64,000 nt of DNA from CAVRCA01 sp965218045 (GTDB taxonomy: Bacteria > Pseudomonadota > Alphaproteobacteria > Acetobacterales > Acetobacteraceae): assembly GCA_965218045.1 (NCBI GenBank), contig CBDCJX010000009.1:620001-684000 (forward strand), given 5' to 3'. The notes beneath the pieces are model-generated. The model searched no databases, had not been told where the DNA came from, and saw only the letters and a program-made list of their open reading frames with translations. Positions 43,044 to 51,362 of this stretch are shown one piece after another. Position numbers and translations under genes: made by a program. Position 1 is the stretch's first letter. Every line of letters starts with the position of its first letter.

Positions 43044-43817
43044 CTACCCGATCGTCCACCCGCCGTCGATCACCACGGCAGCGCCGGTCATCAGCGCGGA
43101 CGCGTCGGAAGCGAGGAACAGGATCGCGCCCATCAAGTCCTCGACCTGCCCGAGGCGACCCAGCTTGATCTTGCCGAGCACGTAGTCGCGAAACGCCGGC
43201 TCGGCGAGGAAGCCGCGGGCGAGCGGCGTCTCGATGAAGGTGGGACCGATCGTGTTGACCCGAATGCGGTGCGGTCCGAGCTCCAGCGCCATCGCCTTGG
43301 TCATCCCCTCCAGCGCCCATTTCGACGCGCAGTAGACGCTGCGTTGCGGGCCGCCGACATGGCCCATCTGCGAGGAGATGTTGACGATCGAGCCGCCGCG
43401 TCCGGCGGCCACCAGGCGTTGCGCCACCGCTTGGGCGACGAAGAACGCGGCGCGCACGTTGACCGCCATCACCGCGTCGTAGTCCTCGACCCGCACGTCG
43501 AGCACGTGGGCCGGCCGATTGGTGCCGGCGTTGTTGACCAGCACGTCGAACGGCGCCGCCGCCGCGATCGAGCGTGCCACGCCATCGAGGTCGGTGACGT
43601 TGAGCACCAGCGTCTCGGCCCGGCCGCCGTTGGCCCGGATAGCCACCGCCGCCTGCTCGATCTCCTCGGGGGTGCGTGCGACCAAGGTAACGTGCGCGCC
43701 GGCCTCGGCGAGCGCCGCCGCGGCGGCCAGTCCGATGCCGCGCCCAGCGCCGGTTACCAGGGCGCGCCTGCCGTCGAGCCGGAACGACGGCGTGCGGGGC
43801 AGGCCGGCCTCGGTCAC
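43044..43817 (-). CDS. SDR-family oxidoreductase next to a HisD-like dehydrogenase
   Basis: This 257-residue short-chain dehydrogenase starts at the GTG of a GTGA overlap with the upstream gene. TGAGRGIGLA binds NAD(P), and NNAGTNRPAH, the catalytic VNISSQMGH and YCASKWALEGMTKAMALELG follow. It ends with VVIDGGWTIG. Coupling to the HisD-like gene suggests that the two oxidise consecutive alcohol/aldehyde or related intermediates. Confidence 0.9.
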   Translation of the reverse strand: MTEAGLPRTPSFRLDGRRALVTGAGRGIGLAAAAALAEAGAHVTLVARTPEEIEQAAVAIRANGGRAETLVLNVTDLDGVARSIAAAAPFDVLVNNAGTNRPAHVLDVRVEDYDAVMAVNVRAAFFVAQAVAQRLVAAGRGGSIVNISSQMGHVGGPQRSVYCASKWALEGMTKAMALELGPHRIRVNTIGPTFIETPLARGFLAEPAFRDYVLGKIKLGRLGQVEDLMGAILFLASDASALMTGAAVVIDGGWTIG

Positions 43818-45121
43818 TCGGCGGCCTCGCCATAGGGGATGTTGCGGCCACCGTAGCGGCGCACGCGCAGATTGGCCTGCTCGGCGTGGCCGACGAAGCC
43901 CTCCAGCAAACACAGCCGCGAGCAATACTCGCCGACGATCGCCGCGGCCTCGTCGGTCAGCACGCGCTGATAGGTGACGGTTTTCAGGAACTTGCCGACC
44001 CACAGCCCGCCGGTGTAGCGCGCCGCTCGCTTGGTCGGCAGCGTGTGGTTGGTGCCGATCACCTTGTCGCCGTAGGCCACGTTGGTTCGCTTCCCGAGAA
44101 ACAGCGCGCCGTAGTTCCGCATCCGGGCGAGGAAGAACTCGGGGTCGCGCGTCATCACCTGAACGTGCTCCGAGGCGATGCGGTCGGCCTCGCGCAGCAT
44201 CTCCTCGTCATCCTCGCAGACGATCACCTCGCCGCAATCCTCCCAAGCGCGCCGCGCGATCGCGGCGGTGGCCAGCACGCCGAGCAGGCGCTCCACCTGC
44301 TCGATGGTCTCGCGCGCCAGTTTTTCGGAGGTGGTCAGCAGGATCGCCGGCGAGGTAGGACCGTGCTCCGCCTGGCCGAGCAGGTCGGTGGCGCACATCT
44401 CGGCGTCGACGGTCTCGTCGGCGATCACCAGCGTCTCGGTCGGGCCGGCGAACAGGTCGATGCCGACCCGGCCGTAGAGCTGGCGCTTGGCCTCCGCGAC
44501 GTACGCGTTGCCGGGGCCGACCAGCATGTCGACCGGCGCGATCGTCTCGGTGCCGAGCGCCATCGCGCCCACAGCCTGTACCCCGCCGAGGCAGTAGATC
44601 TCGTCGGCGCCGGCCAGAGCTTGCGCGGCGACGATCGCTGCCGCCGGCTTGCCCTTATAGGGTGGGGCGCAGGTGACAATCCGCTCGACCCCGGCCACCT
44701 TCGCCGTCACCACTGACATATGGGCCGACGCGACCATCGGGTATTTGCCGCCGGGCACGTATGATCCCACCGATCCCACCGGGATGTTGCGGTGGCCGAG
44801 CACGACACCGGGCAGCGTCTCCACCTCGACATCCTTGAGCGCGGCCCGCTGCGCCTCGGCGAAGTTGCGTACCTGCGCCTGGGCGAAGCGGATGTCGTCG
44901 AGCTGACGCGACGAGAGCGAGGCGATGCAGTCACGGATTTCCTGGTCGGTCAGCCGGAAATCCTTTCGCTCCCAGCCGTCGAACTTGGCCGAGAGAGCGC
45001 GCACCGCATTGTCGCCACGCTGCGCGATATCGGCGAGAATCGCCTCGACGGTAGTACGCACCTTCGCGTCGTCCTCGGCGATCTCGCCGGCGTCCCGGCC
45101 TTGCTTGAGATGGCGTGCCAT
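43814..45121 (-). CDS. Histidinol dehydrogenase family protein (sulfopropanediol dehydrogenase-like)
   Basis: This 435-residue zinc-dependent dehydrogenase starts at the ATG behind GGAGGACGTCG. The HisD fold is clear: VGSYVPGGKYPMVASAHMSV, CAPPYKGKPAAAIVAAQAL and VDMLVGPGNAYVAEAKRQLY. Zinc-site residues are kept in LGQAEHG, ASEHVQV and GTNHTLP. The segment FAGPTETLVIADETVDAEMC and the lack of his neighbours point to a catabolic paralogue, such as sulfopropanediol 3-dehydrogenase (HpsN), rather than histidine synthesis. The assignment to a substrate is inference. Confidence 0.82.
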   Translation of the reverse strand: MARHLKQGRDAGEIAEDDAKVRTTVEAILADIAQRGDNAVRALSAKFDGWERKDFRLTDQEIRDCIASLSSRQLDDIRFAQAQVRNFAEAQRAALKDVEVETLPGVVLGHRNIPVGSVGSYVPGGKYPMVASAHMSVVTAKVAGVERIVTCAPPYKGKPAAAIVAAQALAGADEIYCLGGVQAVGAMALGTETIAPVDMLVGPGNAYVAEAKRQLYGRVGIDLFAGPTETLVIADETVDAEMCATDLLGQAEHGPTSPAILLTTSEKLARETIEQVERLLGVLATAAIARRAWEDCGEVIVCEDDEEMLREADRIASEHVQVMTRDPEFFLARMRNYGALFLGKRTNVAYGDKVIGTNHTLPTKRAARYTGGLWVGKFLKTVTYQRVLTDEAAAIVGEYCSRLCLLEGFVGHAEQANLRVRRYGGRNIPYGEAAE

Positions 45122-45218
45122 CGACGTCCTCCACTGCGGCTCTCGCGTCCTTGTCGCGCATTCGCAACGCATCGACCAGGGCCGGGCGGCGGCTCCCCTC
45201 CGACCCACTCTCAATAAC

Positions 45219-45247
45219 TTGACCGTCGACGCGCTCTTGGCTAATCG
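45219..45247 (+). promoter_or_regulatory. Possible promoter of pal
   Basis: TTGACC at 45219-45224 and TAATCG at 45242-45247 are separated by 17 bp, about 85 bp before the pal start. The -10 match is moderate. It is the best sigma70-like candidate in the gap before pal, which must have its own promoter because tolB is not upstream. Confidence 0.3.
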
Positions 45248-45330
45248 GCAGACGCGGGCGCAACGGATTACCGTCTTCTGCGATCTGCGCTGGCTGCATG
45301 CATTGTCTTCCCAATCAGGGACGAAAACTT

Positions 45331-45816
45331 ATGAACGTAAAAATCCTCGGGGCTCTCGCCGCCGTCGCATTACTCGTCGCTTGTTCAAACAACCCGGACA
45401 CCAACGCCGCCGCGACCGGGGCGGGAACGGGTGCCTCGGCCTCGACTGGCGGGCCGATCCCGGGCAGCCAGGAGGACTTGGTCGCCAATGTCGGCGATCG
45501 CGTGTTCTACGCGTTCGACTCGTCCCAGCTTAGCAGCGAGGCGCGTGGCACTTTGGATCGTCAGTCGGGCTGGCTCGGGCGCTACCCCCAGGTGAGCGTG
45601 CAGATTGCCGGCAACTGCGACGATCGCGGGACCGAGGAGTACAATCTGGCGCTCGGTCAGCGTCGGGCCAACGCGGCGCGCGACTATCTGGTGGCGCGCG
45701 GCGTGAGCTCCGCCCGCATCGCCACGATCAGCTACGGCGAGGAGCGTCCGACGGCGCTCGGCGACAACGAGCAAGCCTGGGCGCAGAACCGAAACGCCAT
45801 CACCTCGGTTCGCTGA
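45331..45816 (+). CDS. pal: Peptidoglycan-associated lipoprotein Pal
   Basis: This 161-residue outer-membrane lipoprotein belongs to the Tol-Pal system. The lipobox LLVACS puts the lipidated cysteine at position 18. After a Gly/Ala/Thr-rich linker, the OmpA-like domain has VFYAFDSSQLSSEARGTLDR, VQIAGNCDDRGTEEYNLALG, QRRANAARDYLVARGV and ISYGEERPTALG, which bind peptidoglycan. Genes for TolQRAB are not upstream in this window, which is unusual. A strong terminator follows. Confidence 0.95.
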   Translation: MNVKILGALAAVALLVACSNNPDTNAAATGAGTGASASTGGPIPGSQEDLVANVGDRVFYAFDSSQLSSEARGTLDRQSGWLGRYPQVSVQIAGNCDDRGTEEYNLALGQRRANAARDYLVARGVSSARIATISYGEERPTALGDNEQAWAQNRNAITSVR

Positions 45817-45845
45817 TCGACAGATCCCGGTCTGACGGTGGGAGC

Positions 45846-45869
45846 CGGCGGCCTTCGGGCCGCCGTTTT
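45846..45869 (+). terminator. Rho-independent terminator after pal
   Basis: CGGCGGCC and GGCCGCCG form an 8-bp GC-only stem around a UUCG tetraloop, followed by TTTT. It lies 29 bases after the pal stop and 73 bases before cpoB. It should end or attenuate the pal transcript. Confidence 0.85.
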
Positions 45870-45942
45870 CGCGCGGACGCTGGTCGGCGCGTGCCGGATC
45901 GCGCTATTCGCCGGGTGCTGGGTGGCTTGAAGGAGAGTTCGC

Positions 45943-46866
45943 ATGACGGTCCGGCTCATCGGCGTCGTGTTGCTGGCGGGGGTGCTCGCCTGGGCCTCGC
46001 CGTCGGCGAAGGCGCAGATGGAGACCAGGGAAGGGATTGCGCTGCAGAACCAAATCCTGGAACTGCGCCGGGACATGCAGACGCTGCAATCGCAAGGCGG
46101 CCGGGGCGGGCCGACCGCCCCGGGTTCGTCCTATCTGGGCGGCAGCTATGGCGGCCGTCCCGCCTACACGCTGCCGTCGTCGGGCGGCGACAGCGACATC
46201 ACGGCCCAGTTGCTGCAGCGGGTGCAGTCGCTCGAGGAGCAGATGCGCCAGCTGCGCGGCCAGGTCGAGGAGCTGAGCAATCAGACGCAGCGGCAGAACG
46301 CCGACATGGCCAAGCAGCTCGGCGACCTCAATTTCGCCCTGCAACAAGGGGGAGCTGCCCAGGGTCGGACAGCGACGGGCGGGGCCGCGTCAGGCGGCGC
46401 GTCGGCGAGCACGACTCCGCCGCCTCGGCCGCGTGCGTCGAGCAGCGAGTCGAGCCCGTCGCCTTCAAGCGGATCGGCGCGGCGCACGCCCGAAGTTGCG
46501 TTGCAGGAGGGCCATGCCGCGTTGGCGCGGCGCGATTACGCGGCGGCGGAATCCGCGGCGCGCGAGGTTCTGGCGAAACGGACGTCGCCGCGTGCCTATG
46601 ACGGGCAATTGCTGCTCGCCCAGGCGCTCGCCGGGCAGCGCAACTACTCGCAGGCCGCCATCGCCTACGACGACACCTATAATCGCGCCCGCACTGGTTC
46701 GCACGCGCCCGAGGCGCTGGTCGGACTGGCGAACTCGCTGAGCGCGATCGGCGAGAAGCGCGCCGCCTGCGAGACGCTCGCGCGGCTCAATGCCGAGTTC
46801 TCCCGCCCGAGCGCCAGCATCCGCGAGGCCGCCGCCGGGGTCCGACAACGGGCCGCCTGCCGCTGA
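45943..46866 (+). CDS. cpoB: Tol-Pal system protein CpoB (YbgF)
   Basis: This 307-residue periplasmic protein coordinates outer-membrane constriction with peptidoglycan synthesis. It has a signal peptide (IGVVLLAGVLAWASPSAKA), then a coiled-coil region rich in Gln/Leu (TAQLLQRVQSLEEQMRQLRG) for trimerisation. A low-complexity Ser/Ala/Pro linker leads to C-terminal TPR repeats (ALQEGHAALARRDYAAAESA and GHNYSQ-like GQRNYSQAAIAYDDTYNRA). GGAGAG precedes the ATG. It lies behind pal, as in the canonical tol operon. Confidence 0.92.
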   Translation: MTVRLIGVVLLAGVLAWASPSAKAQMETREGIALQNQILELRRDMQTLQSQGGRGGPTAPGSSYLGGSYGGRPAYTLPSSGGDSDITAQLLQRVQSLEEQMRQLRGQVEELSNQTQRQNADMAKQLGDLNFALQQGGAAQGRTATGGAASGGASASTTPPPRPRASSSESSPSPSSGSARRTPEVALQEGHAALARRDYAAAESAAREVLAKRTSPRAYDGQLLLAQALAGQRNYSQAAIAYDDTYNRARTGSHAPEALVGLANSLSAIGEKRAACETLARLNAEFSRPSASIREAAAGVRQRAACR

Positions 46867-46904
46867 GCAGGGCTCCACTCGACCCGGCGGAGTTCGCCGC
46901 CTGC

Positions 46905-48116
46905 ATGGAACGGCTCGGGCCATTCGAGCCGATGCCCCGCCTGGCCGTGGCGGTGTCGGGCGGTGCCGACAGTCTGGCACTTGCCGTGCTGGCGCGGCGC
47001 TGGGTTGAGGGGCGCAGCGGGTCGGCGCTGGCGTTGGTGCTCGATCACGGGTTGCGCCCGGCGGCTTCGGCGGAGGCCGAGCTCACCCGCGAGCGCCTGA
47101 CCCGCATCGGCCTGCCTTGCGTGCTGCGCCGGCTCGACCTTGCGGCCGGGACAGGTCTGGCCGAACGAGCACGGGAGGCGCGGCTTGCGATGCTGGCGAC
47201 CTTGTGTCGGGAGCATGGTATTCTGCACCTGCTGCTCGGCCATCATGCGGCGGACCAGGCCGAAACTGTGCTGATCCGTTCGTTGTCCGGGAGCGGTGCG
47301 GCCGGGCTGGCCGGCATGGCGGGGCAACGCGAGATCGGTGCGACCCGGCTGCTGCGGCCGCTGCTCGCGATTCCGCCCGTCCGGTTGCGTGCAACTCTGT
47401 GCGCGGCCGGTCTCGACTGGGTGGAAGACCCCTCAAACAAGGATGGGCGCGCGCTGCGCCCAAGGCTGCGCGGCTTGCGTAGCGATCGCGATGGCGACGG
47501 CGCGGCGACCCGGGCGCTCGCGGCGGCGGCGGCGAAGGCGGGCGCGGAGCGGGCGGCGCGGGAACGGAGCATCGCGGCGGCGCTGGCCACGCGGGTGACC
47601 GTGCGGCCCGAGGGGTTCGCTCTGCTGCGCGCCGGGCCGCTTGACGCGGCGGCTCTGGCTGCGGTGATCCAGGCGGTCTCGGGCGCGCGCTTCCCGCCTT
47701 CGCCCGCACCCGTCGCGGCCCTCGCCGCGGCGCCGCGCGCTATCACCCTCGCCGGGATTCGGCTGATGCCGGCCGGACGCCTTGGACCGGGCTGGCTAGT
47801 CATCCGCGAGCAGGCCGCGATGGCGCCGCCCGTGCCGGCGGGCGCGTCGTGGGACGGCCGGTTTCGGCTGGCGACACCGGCCCGCACAAATCCCGGGCTG
47901 CGTCTCGGCGCGCTCGGCCATGCGGCGGCCGGCTTGCGACGCTGCTCCGCGCTGCCTGCCGCCGTGCTGCGGACCCTCCCCGCGCTGCGGCTCGACGGCG
48001 TGCTGTACGCGGTGCCGCATCTCGGCTGGCCCGACGCTGAACGCTGCGCTGGCCTGTCGCTCGTGTTTTGTCCCGCCCGTCCGGTGGCTTGCGCGCCGTT
48101 CCTCGCCGCCGGCTAG
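46905..48116 (+). CDS. tilS: tRNA(Ile)-lysidine synthase TilS
   Basis: This 403-residue enzyme converts C34 of tRNA(Ile) CAU to lysidine, which changes its decoding from AUG to AUA. The PP-loop motif is VAVSGGADSLALAVL near residue 17. LVLDHGLRPAASAEA and LLLGHHAADQAETVLIRSLS are typical, followed by RLLRPLLAIPPVRLRA and WVEDPSNKD. The C-terminal half is divergent and Ala-rich. The ATG at MERLGPF is used; the frame is open back to the cpoB stop but has no better start. Confidence 0.92.
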   Translation: MERLGPFEPMPRLAVAVSGGADSLALAVLARRWVEGRSGSALALVLDHGLRPAASAEAELTRERLTRIGLPCVLRRLDLAAGTGLAERAREARLAMLATLCREHGILHLLLGHHAADQAETVLIRSLSGSGAAGLAGMAGQREIGATRLLRPLLAIPPVRLRATLCAAGLDWVEDPSNKDGRALRPRLRGLRSDRDGDGAATRALAAAAAKAGAERAARERSIAAALATRVTVRPEGFALLRAGPLDAAALAAVIQAVSGARFPPSPAPVAALAAAPRAITLAGIRLMPAGRLGPGWLVIREQAAMAPPVPAGASWDGRFRLATPARTNPGLRLGALGHAAAGLRRCSALPAAVLRTLPALRLDGVLYAVPHLGWPDAERCAGLSLVFCPARPVACAPFLAAG

Positions 48117-48320
48117 TTGGCCCCGGAACCCGTGGCTCCGGCATTGGCAATCCCCGAGTTGTTGGCACACGAGTTGAGGGTTCTGGGGGTGCAGGAACCG
48201 GGCCGACAACCTATGTGTTTACCACGCAACGCCCTGCGGGTTAGTCTCCAGGTTGATTTGCGTGCCGTATCAGGATGACCCGGAAAGACGGGATGCGTTC
48301 CCGGACATGAGCGAACACAC

Positions 48321-50243
48321 ATGAGCAATTTCGGCCGCAACCTCGCGCTCTGGGTCATCATCGCCCTGTTGCTCGTGGTACTCTTCAATCTGTTCCAGCC
48401 CGGCGTCTCGCACAACTCGGCGACGCAGGTGGCGTACTCCGACTTTATCAGCGAGGTGAACGGCGGCCACGTGCGCGACGTGGTGATCCAGGGCCGCACC
48501 GTCAGCGGCCAGCTCACCGACGGACGCACCTTCCAGACCTACACGCCCGAGGATCCGACGCTGGTGCAGCGGCTGACTGACAAGGGCGTGCGGGTGATCG
48601 CCAAGCCGGAGGAGGAGGCGGTCAACCCGCTGTTCCACTACCTGCTGTCCTGGTTTCCGATGCTCCTGCTGATCGGCGTCTGGGTGTTCTTCATGCGCCA
48701 GATGCAGGCGGGCGGCGGACGCGCGATGGGGTTCGGCAAGTCGCGCGCCCGGATGCTCACCGAGAAGCAGGGCCGCGTGACGTTCGACGACGTCGCCGGC
48801 ATCGACGAGGCAAAGGGCGAGCTGCAGGAGATTGTCGAGTTCCTCAAGGACCCGCAGAAGTTCCAGCGCCTTGGCGGCAAGATCCCGAAAGGCGTGCTGC
48901 TGGTAGGGCCCCCGGGCACCGGCAAGACCTTGCTCGCCCGCGCCATCGCCGGCGAGGCGAACGTGCCGTTCTTCACCATCTCGGGGTCCGACTTCGTCGA
49001 GATGTTCGTGGGCGTCGGTGCCTCGCGCGTGCGCGACATGTTCGAGCAAGGCAAGAAGAACGCCCCTTGCATCATCTTCATCGACGAGATCGACGCTGTC
49101 GGCCGGCATCGCGGCGCCGGTCTCGGTGGCGGCAATGACGAGCGTGAGCAGACGCTGAACCAGATGCTCGTCGAGATGGACGGGTTCGAGAGCAACGAAG
49201 GTGTCATCCTGATCGCGGCAACCAACCGGCCGGACGTGCTCGACCCGGCGCTGCTCCGTCCCGGCCGGTTCGACCGGCAGGTCGTGGTGCCGAACCCGGA
49301 CGTGAACGGGCGCGAGAAGATTTTGCGCGTTCACATGCGCCAGGTGCCGCTGGCCTCGGACGTCGATCCGAAGGTGATCGCGCGCGGCACGCCGGGCTTC
49401 TCGGGTGCCGATCTCGCCAACCTCGTCAACGAGGCGGCGCTGCTCGCCGCCCGGCTCGGCAAGCGCGTGGTCGCAATGGCGGAGTTCGAGCACGCCAAGG
49501 ATAAGGTGCTGATGGGCACCGAGCGCCGCTCGCTGGTGATGAGTGAGGCGGAGAAGCGAATGACCGCCTACCACGAATCCGGGCACGCGCTGTGCGCCAT
49601 GCACGAGCCGGAATGCGATCCGGTGCACAAGGCGACCATCATCCCGCGCGGCCGTGCGCTCGGTCTGGTGATGAGCCTGCCGGAGGGCGATCGTTATTCC
49701 AAGAGCAAGTCCAAGCTGCTGTCCGAGCTTACCATGGCGATGGGCGGGCGCGCCGCCGAGGAGATCATCTTCGGCCCCGACAAGGTATCGAACGGCGCCT
49801 CCGGTGACATCAAGATGGCGACCAACCAGGCGCGCATGATGATCACCGAGTGGGGCATGAGCGACAAGCTTGGCATGATCGCCTACGGCGATAACAGCCA
49901 GGAGGTCTTTCTCGGCCATTCGGTGACGCAGAACAAGAACGTGTCCGAGGCCACCGCGCGCGAGATCGACCGTGAGATCAAGGAGATCATCGACCGCGCC
50001 TACAACCGGGCCAAGCACATCCTCACCGAGAACGTCGAGGAGCTGCATCGCCTGGCGCGCGGGCTGCTGGAGCACGAGACCTTGTCGGGCGACGAGATCC
50101 GTACCGTGTTGCGCGGCGAGCCGGTGATCAAGAAGGTGGTCGACGAGCCCGCGCCGGAGAACCGACGCGCTTCGGTGCCGCCCGCCGGACGGCCGCTGCC
50201 CAAGCCGCCCCCGGGCCTCGGCCCGGCGCCACAGCCCGGCTGA
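48321..50243 (+). CDS. ftsH: ATP-dependent zinc metalloprotease FtsH
   Basis: This 640-residue membrane-anchored AAA+ protease degrades membrane and short-lived cytoplasmic proteins. It has two N-terminal helices (NLALWVIIALLLVVLFNLF and FHYLLSWFPMLLLIGVWVFF) flanking a periplasmic domain. Walker A GPPGTGKT has its lysine at residue 202. Walker B is IIFIDEIDAVGRHRG, and the second region of homology is LIAATNRPDVLDPALLRPGR. The zinc site HESGH is at residues 418-422. The Pro-rich C-terminus is typical of the group. It follows tilS by 204 bp, the conserved order in this lineage. Confidence 0.97.
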   Translation: MSNFGRNLALWVIIALLLVVLFNLFQPGVSHNSATQVAYSDFISEVNGGHVRDVVIQGRTVSGQLTDGRTFQTYTPEDPTLVQRLTDKGVRVIAKPEEEAVNPLFHYLLSWFPMLLLIGVWVFFMRQMQAGGGRAMGFGKSRARMLTEKQGRVTFDDVAGIDEAKGELQEIVEFLKDPQKFQRLGGKIPKGVLLVGPPGTGKTLLARAIAGEANVPFFTISGSDFVEMFVGVGASRVRDMFEQGKKNAPCIIFIDEIDAVGRHRGAGLGGGNDEREQTLNQMLVEMDGFESNEGVILIAATNRPDVLDPALLRPGRFDRQVVVPNPDVNGREKILRVHMRQVPLASDVDPKVIARGTPGFSGADLANLVNEAALLAARLGKRVVAMAEFEHAKDKVLMGTERRSLVMSEAEKRMTAYHESGHALCAMHEPECDPVHKATIIPRGRALGLVMSLPEGDRYSKSKSKLLSELTMAMGGRAAEEIIFGPDKVSNGASGDIKMATNQARMMITEWGMSDKLGMIAYGDNSQEVFLGHSVTQNKNVSEATAREIDREIKEIIDRAYNRAKHILTENVEELHRLARGLLEHETLSGDEIRTVLRGEPVIKKVVDEPAPENRRASVPPAGRPLPKPPPGLGPAPQPG

Positions 50244-50274
50244 GCCGCTTTCTCCCGGGGATGACGGGGCGAAG

Positions 50275-51288
50275 ATGCGTCTCGTCGAACCGCTTGGTCT
50301 GCTTGTTGGCGAAGCGGCCGAGCGGGCGATCGAGACCGGCCTGGCGCTACCGCTAGTGGGGGGGCCGAAAGCGTTCTGCCTCTGCCGCTTGCTGGGTGAC
50401 GGCGCTCCCGATCGCATCCACCGGGTGGAGGGCGTGCCCGCAAGCTGGCACGAGGAATTGCACCGCCTGACCCGGCCGATTCCCTCCTGGGCCGACCTGC
50501 CGGGCGACCGGCCGGCGGTGATGGGGGTTCTCAACGTCACCCCCGACAGCTTCAGCGATGGCGGCGAGCACGCCGATCCGGTGGCGGCGGGGCTGGCCAT
50601 GGCGCGAGCCGGCGCCGACATCATCGACGTGGGCGGAGAGAGCACGCGGCCGGGAGCTTTGGCTGTCGGTCCGGAGGTCGAGCAGGACCGCATCCTGCCA
50701 GTGATACGCGGGCTCGCCGCGCGCGGGGTGCGCATCTCGGTCGATACCCGCAACGCCGCGACGATGGCGGCGGCACTCGACGCCGGTGCGGCGATCGTCA
50801 ACGATATCTCAGCGCTTACGCGCGATCCTGCGGCTTCCCGCCTGATCGCCGCACGCGGCTGTCCGGTGGTGCTGATGCATATGCGAGGCGAGCCGGCGAC
50901 GATGAACAGCGCAGCCCAATACTCCGATGTGGCGGTCGAGGTGGTCGAAGCGCTCGCCGAACGGGTCGCCGCGGCGACCCGCGCCGGCGTCGATCCCGCG
51001 CGCATCGCGATTGATCCGGGCTTCGGCTTTGCCAAGACCGGCCGGCACAACGCGGAGCTGCTCACACGGCTCGGCCTGCTGCTTAACCTCGGCCGCCGAA
51101 TCCTGGTCGGCGTATCGCGCAAATCCTTCATCGGCACCTTGTCGGGCGTCGCATCCGCCCGCGATCGCGACGCCGGATCGCTGGCGGCTGGCCTCTACGC
51201 CTTGGCACGGGGTGCCTCGATCTTGCGGGTGCATGATGTGGCCCGCACGACACAAGCTGCACGGGTGTGGGCCGGGGTCCCGCGATGA
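50275..51288 (+). CDS. folP: Dihydropteroate synthase
   Basis: This enzyme joins p-aminobenzoate to dihydropterin pyrophosphate in folate synthesis. The catalytic barrel begins at MGVLNVTPDSFSDGGEHADP and continues with GADIIDVGGESTRPGA, ISVDTRNAATMAAALDAGA, VNDISALTRDP and CPVVLMHMRGEP. DPGFGFAKTGRHNAEL and VGVSRKSFIG follow. At 337 residues it has an N-terminal extension of about 80 residues not needed for catalysis (LGLLVGEAAERAIETGLA), which is known in related alphaproteobacteria. Confidence 0.94.
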   Translation: MRLVEPLGLLVGEAAERAIETGLALPLVGGPKAFCLCRLLGDGAPDRIHRVEGVPASWHEELHRLTRPIPSWADLPGDRPAVMGVLNVTPDSFSDGGEHADPVAAGLAMARAGADIIDVGGESTRPGALAVGPEVEQDRILPVIRGLAARGVRISVDTRNAATMAAALDAGAAIVNDISALTRDPAASRLIAARGCPVVLMHMRGEPATMNSAAQYSDVAVEVVEALAERVAAATRAGVDPARIAIDPGFGFAKTGRHNAELLTRLGLLLNLGRRILVGVSRKSFIGTLSGVASARDRDAGSLAAGLYALARGASILRVHDVARTTQAARVWAGVPR

Positions 51289-51362
51289 GGCTCGCGTCAC
51301 TTGGAACCGGTGCCGCCGCCGGCTAGACCTTTAACGCAACGATTCCACAAGAAGGGATTAAG

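Noticed and set aside
43814..45121. Calling the HisD-like gene hisD
   Set aside because: There is no his operon context, and the AGPTETLVIAD segment fits catabolic paralogues better.
48270..51137. A 955-residue ORF on the minus strand opposite ftsH and folP
   Set aside because: It is an antisense shadow of two strongly conserved genes. The translation is low-complexity Arg/Ala/Ser/His-rich and has no family features.
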